Assembly: GCA_025331565.1 (NCBI GenBank)
Contig: JAFREQ010000043.1
Span: forward strand, 4,163,001-4,227,000
DNA length: 64,000 bases
DNA from: Holacanthus passer
Taxonomy: Eukaryota > Chordata > Actinopteri > Pomacanthidae
Direction of reading: 5' to 3'
Part shown: positions 54,988-64,000 of the stretch, piece after piece
Numbering within the stretch: the first letter of the stretch is position 1
How the letters are laid out: each line of letters starts with the position of its first letter
The notes under the pieces: generated by a model
What the model saw: the letters and a program-made list of their open reading frames with translations, nothing else
The model's database searches: none
Told to the model about the DNA's origin: nothing
Position numbers and translations under genes: made by a program

Positions 54988-55715
54988 TGTGTACTTTACT
55001 TGAGTATTTCCATTTTATGCTTCTTCATACTTTTATTCCACTGCATTTCAGAAGGACATTTTTTGTCCACCACATTTATTGATTTATACAGTTACTTCTT
55101 CTAAACATGCTGACACATTTGTACTAACTTTCTTCAAGTAAATCTACAACAACCAGAACTATGTTATTTGGTGCTGTTACAGAGAGAAAAAAAGAGGCAA
55201 CGTTCTGAGACAGATATTTGATGTTTAGTTACTTGAGTTCATAAGAAGTTGCTGATTTCCTGAGGGATTTCCTTCAAAGAACTGCTCCATTTAAAGCCAA
55301 GAAGCATTCCAAAATCTTTTCTTTTATTGTGTTACTAGAAACTCCATACGTGTTGAACTGTGTGCTTGTAGACAAATTACACATTTTTGCATATTCTGCT
55401 GTCCTGCTGTGAACTTAGACAAAAACTCTGTAGGTTAATTGCAACGTCCCCACTTTGAGTCCACATGAAGACCTTTGTAGCATCTGTCTCTTCCTAATTT
55501 CCAGTAGTCTGTCCACTGTCTATAATAAAGGCTTAAAAAAGAAAATGATTGCAATGATTTATTTTAAGTGTATCAATGTGTAATCACTTTGTCTGTTTTC
55601 CATATAATTACTCGCAGATTATAAAGACACTTGCATAGGAGTTCCAAGAACTATTTTTAGTTAGAAGATTTTTAGTCTTTTTACATTGTGGTATTAGTTT
55701 TGTAGCTGAAAACTT
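54988..55715 (+). mobile_element. hAT-like MITE copy 2, decayed
   Basis: It starts GTGTACTTTACTTGAGTATTTCCATTTTATG with CCACTGCATTTCAGAAGGACATTTTTTGTCC. The distal part TTTTTACATTGTGGTATTAG lies at 55678-55697. It is the same family and orientation as the copies at 13680 and 58566. The middle is not clearly alignable by eye. Confidence 0.6.
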
Positions 55716-58565
55716 AAGTCTGGTCTGACTGCAGTCCGAAACACTTCTGGTCAAATGTCTAGATTTTTCGAAGCCTAAACTCAGCAGAAGTCTGAAACTA
55801 TAAGTACAAGCCAAATGATTAAAAAAAGGCAAAAAAAAAGGCAAACTCAGACCTGTGAAATACACAAAAATACTCAGCCTGACCTGACTTGAGCCTTTTT
55901 GATCCACTTCGGTGTAAATATCAAGCTTAACAGAGTCCACTGCCAAGAAATATTACGATTTTATTTATAAAAGCAGTTGGAAATGTGGTGAAGTTTGAAC
56001 TCAAAGCACCAGGGATGTGAATATTAACCAAAGGTTCTGGGCACTGAATCAAACATTTTGATGAGGTGGGTTTGATCATCCTGAATGATGATGGTTAAAA
56101 ATAATAAATCCAAGCACCTCTTTCCAGCCACTGAAGCACAGCTGGGTTTAAAACAAATGGAAGCAGCCTATAAACCCTTTACTGGCTGATTAACCCCCTT
56201 GGCTGTGATTTCATACGCATAAACACCTCTGATGTATGGTTTTCTACACCCATAAGCACTGGTTATGATTTCACACCTCGTCAGCCTGCTCCCATCCCCC
56301 CTCCTTGTCTCCTCCCTTTCTCCTCTCTGCCTGACAGTTGCTTTCAACAGCAGCCACAGAATACACACCGTGGAGGTGCGAGCTATTCTTCCTCTCCCTC
56401 GCTGTGCCTCTGTTGCGCATTCACACATGGATGAATGCGCATGTACGGCTTCGGTGCGGCAACACGCGCATTTGAAAGTGTACATACACATAAGGTGCAC
56501 CTGTGTACATTCAGACACACACACACAGACACACACACACACACACCAGCTGTGGCACTAAAGCCAGCTTTTGGCAGTCGCATCCACTCTCTCCTCGCCT
56601 CCCTGCACGCTGTGTCACTGAACAGAAGTTGAATCCTGCATCTGGAGACTGAGCTGGTGACTCACATACACGCACACACACACACACACGTATGTACCTC
56701 ACACATTAATGCATTACCACTGCGTCGTTGCACATAATGGCAAGTATTTATTGGACTTACAGACACGAAGGAAGACAGCAAAGAATAGAATTTTTTTTTT
56801 AATTCTTTTCTATGTGTGTTTATTGTTTTCTCCTTCTCACCTTGTTAACATGACTCTGTTAACAACACTGTTTGATTCGTCACATCTCTATTCTGCATCT
56901 CTCTCCATCCAAAGAATCTGAATTCTTAATTAAAATCTATTAATTTTGAAAAGATGCTAAAAATATCTGCCAGAACACTGTGGTGCATCACACACACACA
57001 CACACACACACTAGCAACTTCACCACTGGGTTTGTTTTATAACAATGAGAAAGGCTATCAAACACAGAACACATCACTTACAGTAAAACAAATGTGTAGG
57101 CAAGATTAAAACTCTGGAGATATGTTGCACCTTGTTTCTCACTTAAGGCGTGAAACTACCAAGACAACACATAGAACTGAGATGCAGGTGAGATGCATGT
57201 GAACTGTAAACCCAAGCAGCGCCTCCTGCAACATGAGCTAGATAGAGACCGGCAGGCAGGCAGGCTACATTCAGCAGACAAATCCCACAGCAGGTAATGG
57301 AGGTACAGTGCTGCACTGTACGCTGCTGTGCTTTGCATTATAGTGTGTTTGCGTGATGAGTTACCTCGCCTCTGAGAGTACTTTCAGCGCGTGAACCCGG
57401 AAAGCTCGCATAATATATTGCACAATCACCGGCTGAGGGCGAGTGGAGTAACAGTATTTACTGCGCAGGTAAGCTGGGCTTCGGTCCAGGGAATGAGGTG
57501 GCAAAACAGTAATAACATACTCCCGCACATACATACATACTGCACACACTCTGCTGAGGACATGATGACAACCACCACGCAAAACACTTGCCTGCTGTCC
57601 CAGCATGTTCACTCTTTTATTAAACATAATCAGCTGCTGTATGCTAATAGGGCCATTAAATAAGTTCATTAATGCCTTAATTAGGAAATTATTCTATGTC
57701 ATATGTGTTTGTCCTCACATGCTAAATGCATGCTATTAATACGTAATCACATTACAAATTATTAACATGTTATGGAACAAAATCCAATTGAAAATGCAAG
57801 AAAATGCAACATCTACTTTGTCAAAGTAAATTTCCATGATTTTGAATTTCAAGAGAATCATTGAAAAGAGAAAACATGAATAAACAAGACTAAAATAATT
57901 TGTTTACATGCACTGCTACAAAGTTAGGTCACCTTTCACTCAATAACCATTTGTCAGCCATAAAAGAGGGTCTGGCAATGTGCACTTTGATACACAAGCT
58001 TTCAAAGCAACATAAGACTAACAGAGCTTCAAAGAGGACATTTGTGTCCAAACTGCAGGTGCATCGGCCGAAAAACTGCTAATCTATTTACGGCTGTTGC
58101 AAACTGACCAGCTGGGACATGATGGACATACAGAATAATATGGTGGACCTGCAGGGGACTCAGCTCCCCGGGAAGCCTCAGTTGAGAAATTTAGTGGGAA
58201 CTCTAAAATAAGTTTTGGTGCCACTGTTTTTTCTGTCTGAATGTATACATTGCTGTATATAGAGGTTCCTGAAATAAATAATAGGCTAATGGCAAAGAAC
58301 TTGTCAAGGTGTGTCAACATAAGAATTTCAGCTAATATGTTTCTAAGTACAATGCTGTCTCTTCCTGCTGTGGCACCATACGTCGTCTTTCGAGTGAGCG
58401 TTTGTTGTATGATGGTGTATTTGCATTGCAACATTACTTCTGAAGTGTTTGACTGCACAGCAAGTGTTGGGTGTTGTGTTTAGAGAAGCTGTTGGAAAAG
58501 TTATCCTGCTGTTTTCTGTTTTAAGTTGTGAGCATGCTCATAGTTGTCAGTCTGTGCTTTTTTAG

Positions 58566-59200
58566 GGATGTGTACTTTCCTCGAGTGCTTTTATTTCATG
58601 CTACTTTATACGATTACTTCCCTAGATATATCTGGCAGCTGTAGTTACTAGTTTCAGATTCAGAGTCCATGTAAAAAACATATGATAAACACATAATATT
58701 AAATGCCTTATAAAAGACAAAACCTGTTTTGGTCTCTTACAAAAAAGCAGTGTTTCCAGGCCCCTTGTCACAAATATTAGCAGATCCACCAAAGAGACAT
58801 TTCCCCTCCAAACTTCCAGAACTATTTATCCAATATTTCTCAAACAACCAAAGACTAGAAAAAGTTAAAACAAAAATAACTTCCTTCACATTAATCATCA
58901 TCACGACCTCTACCTAACAGCGTGTAACCTCCACCATGAACAACTACAACAGAAAAATGTTGCTTACACATTGACGCCTCACTATTAGAAATCTAATTAT
59001 GTTCTATTAGCTTATGGTAATTTGTCAATCACAGGAGCCATTTTGTTGCAGAAGAAAACTTTAAATTATTTAAGTATGTTTTGCTTTAATACTTCTGTAA
59101 TTACACTCATGTAAGATGCAGGACTCGTGCTTGCAATCTGTACAGTGTCTGTATTGATATTTCAATTCAATAATGAATCTGAACACTTCTTCCACAACTT
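58566..59200 (+). mobile_element. hAT-like MITE copy 3
   Basis: It starts TGTGTACTTTCCTCGAGTGCTTTTATTTCATGCTACTTTATAC, then CTGGCAGCTGTAGTTAC and AAAACATATGATAAAC. It ends GAATCTGAACACTTCTTCCAC. The order of motifs and the ends fit the full-length family I remember from percomorph fish. Confidence 0.65.
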
Positions 59201-60882
59201 GCCTGCAAACAGTTGATGCCAGTATGATGGGATAACCGAAGGACATGGAAACATTTTAAAGGTGAAGTAAGGAAAACAGGGATTATCAAGGCATCAATGG
59301 AACTCTGGTGCCCACAGAAAAACTATAATCCAACATAGCCTGAAAAATCCCTGACCTGCTGCAAAGCATCCTGGCTCCACCTCTGCCTCTTTCTTCTCAG
59401 CGATATTAAATCATCACCTGACCAGGATTCTCATTAGACTAAAGAGGCAGGTGCTCCATCACTGGCATTTCGTTTTCCATCAGGCCGCCGCCCCGTCCTC
59501 CTCAGAGTAATGCACTCTGCAGGCTGCGTAGAGCGTGACTTAATGTTTGCTTTATTTGTCTGGCCTCTGCAGTCAATAGGGCAGGGGTCACCGCTCTTCA
59601 ATCAGGAGGCAGGTACAAAGGGAAAGAGGGACGAGAGGGGAGGCAGGAATAGGTAAAGAGCAAAGGAAAAGTCGGATGCCGGAGGGACCAGGGAGTGAAG
59701 GCGGGACAAACAGGCAAACGCTCCAAACCTTGTTAAGTTTGCATGACTTTTTTCCCCCTTGCCACACATTTTGTTCCTCCAGCTTTGTCGCTTCACATCC
59801 GTCTCCCTTCCTCCCATCTGCACTTTTCCTGCACATGCGTCACTCCCATCCCTCCGTCTCTATCAGCCTCTCTCTTCTTTGTACGTTGTTATGCCCAGCA
59901 CACACACACGCTCTCTCTTTTCCCACGCTCAACCTTCTTCACTCGCGTGTCCTTAGCTGTCCTTTCCCCTCCGTCTCCGCTGACGATACGCCCGACACCG
60001 TTCCCCTTTTTGATACGAACTTTATCCAAACCCATCTGTCCATTCTCTTTCAAGTTACGCCCCTGTCTCTCACTCCCCTGTGTTATCTTTTCCTCCTGTT
60101 CCCGATTGGATTATTATTATTCCCCAAATGGATTTTTGTTCTGACAATTCAGCATTTAGAATGAATATTTAAAGTGGAATTTCTAAAGTTATTATCCTCC
60201 AAATGGATTATTATGCACAGCACCCAGCACCGAGTTTAGCGTGTTGATTTTTTCAATTTGGCTCGTCTTGCGAGTCTTCTCAACCCTGAATGCTCTTTCT
60301 CTCTCTCTCACGCTTTTCCCCTTTGTCTCTTGCCATCTCTCTCTCTGTCCTACTTTTGAACCCAGTTATTCTCTCTATCTCTCTGTCCTCCCTCCAGACC
60401 CTCACTCTCCCTCTCTGTCTCCCTGCCAAACCGCTCCGTCGCCCCCTCGCCCTCCCGCCCTCCTTCCATTTCCTTCTCTCTCTGTCTTTCCTGCTATCTC
60501 TCCCTCGTCCCGCTTCTCCATTTTTTCCCCCTCTAAATCACTCTCCCTGCAATGTTAATTCAAATTGCCTGGTTTGGGAGGACAGTACAGTTCCAATAAT
60601 GCCGAAAGCACTTAGGAGAACATAATCAATCTCTCTCTCTCTCTCTCTCTCCGTTTTCTCACCCTATTTTATATTCCCTCCATATGTGGACTAAAACTCT
60701 CTGCCTCCTTTACTTCTCTCTATCTCTACACTCTGTTCTAATCGACCTTTTTTGGTCTGAATATTTTATCTCCGCTCTCTAAATATCTGTCTTCTGTGAA
60801 CTTAAGGATGACATTATACACCATGCGGTCTGGTTTGTCATGGTTTGGGCAGTGGAGTTCACCACTAGTAGCAATATGGAGC

Positions 60883-60885
<3 letters not shown>

Positions 60886-60913
<28 letters not shown>
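60886..60913. repeat. Poly-T tract (28 nt)
   Basis: A run of 28 T residues. No retroposed gene or SINE is recognised on either side. Confidence 0.9.
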
Positions 60914-60916
<3 letters not shown>

Positions 60917-62482
60917 TGTGGGTGCCAGGTTTGTTTGTCTCATGCACACGCAGGCAATGTAAAACACATCCCTGCTGCTGGATGCTCCAACAAAGGCAAG
61001 GAAGAAGCATGGATGTAATCAGTGTGTTCGGCATCGCGAATGTACTCAGCATCTTTGTGAGACTTTGAGGGTACGCACAGTGCATTTTGGTGAGAAACCT
61101 TTGTCTGTTCACCATGTTTTCTCCTCATGCTACATAACATCTGGTTGTAAATTCTGTCTGCAGCTAACATTTGCCGTCCTGCTCTCGTCCACTAAAATGA
61201 TATCTGTTTTGTCATCTACTGTCTGCAGCACTAATGGGAGCAAATTCCAAAATTTTGTGGAAAGCCTTCATAGGAGAGTGGAGGCTGTTACAGCAGTTTA
61301 TACCATGGCCATTGAAAAATTCTGATTGGCTCTAAGGTGTGGATTAACTTTGAGTGAACACACAGTACAACTAAACACCTATGGTGCAGGGGGAAAAAAG
61401 ATGAACACAAAAGAGAACCAGACAAATTTAATTTCAAATGTACTTTGTGATTCTGGAAGTCCAAATCAGCTAGAGAGGCTATGTAGCTGTTGTTATTTAC
61501 TCTGGAAAAGGTCATTTTTCTATCATCATGGAGCAGAAAGCAGAGCTGGTGCATTCTTACAGGTTAAGTTCAATTTTAAAGCAATCGGCAAAATGTCTGT
61601 TTCCCTCTCAATTTCAATGCTTGTGGGGATTTGAAAACTCCTGGCTCAGCCTTGTGAGCCCCTTCCTGTTTGGTTTGCTGTTGCCTCGCAACGCAAACAG
61701 CAGGAAGTGTGAGTCTCAGGAACCACATTTCATGATATTTAAAACAGAACAGCAAGATGAAAATTAGTTATCTATGATCAAATGAAATATTTAAGTTGAC
61801 TATATTTGGCATTTTATTAGTGACTGTAATGGATGATACTGGAGCTAAGAAACACCTGATGCTGTACTTGTCAGGTATTATCATGTACTTATTCAAGCCC
61901 ATGCTTTTGGAATGACATATCCATGTTCATGTGTCCAATTACTTTTGGCCATTCAGTGTCTCTCTTTGCCTTACCGCTACATGCTCTTTTACATGAACAT
62001 TTGCCCCACTTACATTCTCCTCTTTCCCATCACCACATCCCTCCATTTGTCCCTCCACCCACCTTTCCTTCACGCTCAGAGAGAGTTTTTACCGCACAAA
62101 AAAGAAAAAAAAAAATCCACTCCCACTCCTCTTTTCACTCTCTCTCTCTCTCTCCGTCTCCCTCTCTTTCCCTCGTCAGCCTGTCCCTCGCTCTTTCATG
62201 TACATGCACACCTCTCCTCAGGCGTCAGCTGCTGCCCTGTCAGGTTTAGGGGGAGACAGGTGGAGAAGAGAAACAGAGAGGAAGAGACAGACAGAGAGAG
62301 GAATGGGGAAAGGGAGAGAGATAGAGAGAGAGTGACAGAAAGTGAGGGAGAGAGGTGGAGAGATACTTATAATTCACGGAGACGGGCTGCGTTTCCGTGG
62401 CAACGTGGTTTCCATCGTAACAGGCCTGCTAAGGATGCCATTAGTGGGGAACAAAAAGAGACTGCCACTCACCGCTGGTATG

Positions 62483-62508
62483 GCACACACACACACACAC
62501 ACACACAC
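62483..62508. repeat. (CA)n microsatellite
   Basis: 13 CA units. Further CA-rich DNA continues to about 62620. Confidence 0.93.
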
Positions 62509-64000
62509 AGAAACAGAAACACATAAAAACACGACAGTCACCTACATGCATTTAGACGTCCTACTACACTAACAAACACACACAAGCACTCAAGATAAGC
62601 TGCACACACACACACACAAATGCATCCACCCACACAGCGCTCTATCTCCCCCCTTCATTTCAACTCACAACTCAACACACATCCTGCTGCCACTTCCCCA
62701 CTGCCCACACAGGAACTCAAACTAACACAGACATACTCGAATCTGTCTCACACCTGCGATTAATGCTGCCATAGCTCCTATATAATGTCACATCATTTCA
62801 CACTTTGAGCCGAGCGGCGAGGGGCCCCGGCGCGCCGTGGGGCGCCCGGGCTCCGGCCGGATTCTGCTGCCCTCTGCGCCGCTCACTTGTCGGAAACAAC
62901 GTGCTGGAGGGATGCTAACGCTTTGATACACATTTTGCTGCTGACCCCTATACACGCATTTACATTTACAGAGTCAGCTGCTGCCCTCGACAAAAGGAAC
63001 ACGCAGGGAAAAAAAACATCCATAAGAGGAAGAGATTAAATTTGTAAAATGCCAGTGCATAAAGCAGACAACAGGAAGGAGCGTGAAGGTCAAAGCAGCA
63101 ACACACAGACTGCACACGTAACCCGTCTCTGCCAGCAACATTCACATTTGATAGAAAAAGGAATGAATCAGAGCCAGGCAGAAAGTATTTTTCTTTAGTA
63201 TTCAGAAGCCATATCGATAGTTTGTTGCACAGAAGACATGCTGCTGACCCTTTGCATCCACCCAGTGATGCTCAACAGCATTTTGATAGGACTGGCAGGA
63301 TGAAGGGGAAGAGAGGAGGAGGCAGTGAAAAGCTTTTGTACCTGTTGTCTATGTGCAAAAAGTTCATATTATTAATTGTTCAAATACAAGAAGTCATATG
63401 ATTATCTCCTCTCCAAATTAAAGAACCTATGTGGTGTAATGCTGCAATATGAGCTGCTGAGAAGTGCAGTGTGCGCAATTACACTCTCGAAGCCCTGATA
63501 CTAGACAGCATGTTGATATTACTATAGGCAGCAGGCATGTTGCTCACTCTCTGCTTTGCTCCAGGGCTTCACAGACAATAACCTAGTTTCCACTGCAGGG
63601 CCGAAAAGCCAAACAGAGCTTGTTCATAACCTACTGCGTGTCACTGAAATTTAATCTCAAAATAAAATGTGACTTGCTTTGTTCCTTATTGCCAAAAGAG
63701 ATCAAGCAAACAAATGTTTAAAAAAGGTTTCATTCCAAAATGAGACTGGGGGGGAAAAAAAGGCTTTTAAAGTAATGGTATGAAAACAAAACATATCAGG
63801 GGTTATTACAGGTTACTAAAGCGTTTTGAAATGAAATCCTCGCACTGGAAATCTTGCTGTGCTATTACATTTACATTTAATCATCCAGCCTTGTGATGGA
63901 GAAGCAGTTGAAGCACTACAGCCTGAATTACCTGTGAGGATGTGTCTGAAGTCTGCAGCCTGAACACACAGTGAATCACTTGTGGAACGATCCTATAAGG

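Larger units (their letters stand above)
41915..64000 (-). other. Probable long grin2b intron upstream of the first exon in the window
   Basis: No sequence resembling the GluN2B signal peptide or the first ATD segment is found on the minus strand, so the upstream coding exon lies beyond 64000. This fits the very long introns known near the 5' end of GRIN2B. It contains a three-copy repeat (41968-42215), candidate regulatory DNA (43430-43790), many CA/GT tracts, a tRNA-Leu gene (49157-49238), fish repeats (51352-51641, 54988-55715, 58566-59200), a C/T-rich block (60290-60560), poly-T (60886-60913) and a GC-rich patch (62812-62884). The stretches 45130-46800, 52440-54050 and 63000-64000 hold nothing I can name. 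Confidence 0.55.

Noticed and set aside
57361..57669. Minus-strand ORF followed by a GTAACT donor-like site, as a possible exon
   Set aside because: It does not resemble GluN2B or any family I know, and no matching acceptor or neighbouring exon is evident.
59676..60164. 162-codon plus-strand ORF
   Set aside because: It is C/T-rich low-complexity DNA with overlapping ORFs in other frames and no motif.
61930..61958. TGTCCAATTACTTTTGGCCATTCAGTG as a transposon end
   Set aside because: It resembles a common fish terminal inverted repeat, but no second end or body is visible. Too short to annotate.
61912..62526. 204-codon plus-strand ORF
   Set aside because: It crosses a CT tract, a GA tract and a CA microsatellite. 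Composition alone explains it.
62812..62884. GC-rich patch as an rRNA spacer fragment
   Set aside because: No conserved 18S, 5.8S or 28S core is present. GC content alone does not support rRNA.
42000..64000. Search for the GluN2B signal-peptide / first ATD exon
   Set aside because: No minus-strand segment matches the expected first ATD strands (I-G-I-A-V-I-L-type motif). The exon is taken to be outside the window.

Overview
The window is vertebrate nuclear DNA, most likely from a teleost fish. The evidence is a split gene with GT-AG introns, very abundant (CA)n/(GT)n and purine microsatellites, several repeat families that I recognise as typical of bony fish, and a vertebrate-type tRNA-Leu. 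There are no bacterial operons, phage genes or CRISPR arrays.

One protein gene dominates. Positions 1-41914 on the minus strand hold 13 exons of grin2b, the NMDA-receptor GluN2B subunit. Reading right to left they encode the second half of the amino-terminal domain (41914-34124), the linker and S1 half of the glutamate-binding domain (25006-15467), M1 (14548-14423), the M2 pore loop and M3 (12090-11861), the S2 half (11766-10956), M4 (6487-6249), and at least 720 codons of intracellular tail (2161-1). All exon phases join without a frameshift or stop, giving 1454 codons in the window. Both ends of the gene are missing: the first coding exon(s) with the signal peptide lie beyond position 64000, and the last few dozen tail codons with the 3'UTR lie left of position 1. 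Subunit type is set by the tail, which carries the GluN2B CaMKII-binding segment. Whether this is the teleost a or b copy cannot be told from the sequence.

Introns fill most of the rest. They contain microsatellites, long pyrimidine-rich tracts (in the sense strand) just upstream of three acceptors, TTAA-type MITEs (10304, 25446, 27607), a decayed Rex1/CR1-like LINE (about 18830-19480), hAT-like elements (13680, 30757, 54988, 58566), an LTR-like cassette (about 39400-39790), and a three-copy 84-85 bp repeat next to the first exon in the window. The interval 41915-64000 is probably the large intron upstream of that exon. It contains one intact tRNA-Leu(AAG) gene on the plus strand (49157-49238), followed by a short LINE-like 3' tail.

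No new multi-gene system is visible. The points most worth a second look are the two extra introns in the amino-terminal-domain coding region, the enlarged Gly-rich tail, GluN2A-like residues in the ligand-binding domain, a Tyr at an ifenprodil-contact position, the local 84-bp repeat, and the tRNA-tail arrangement.
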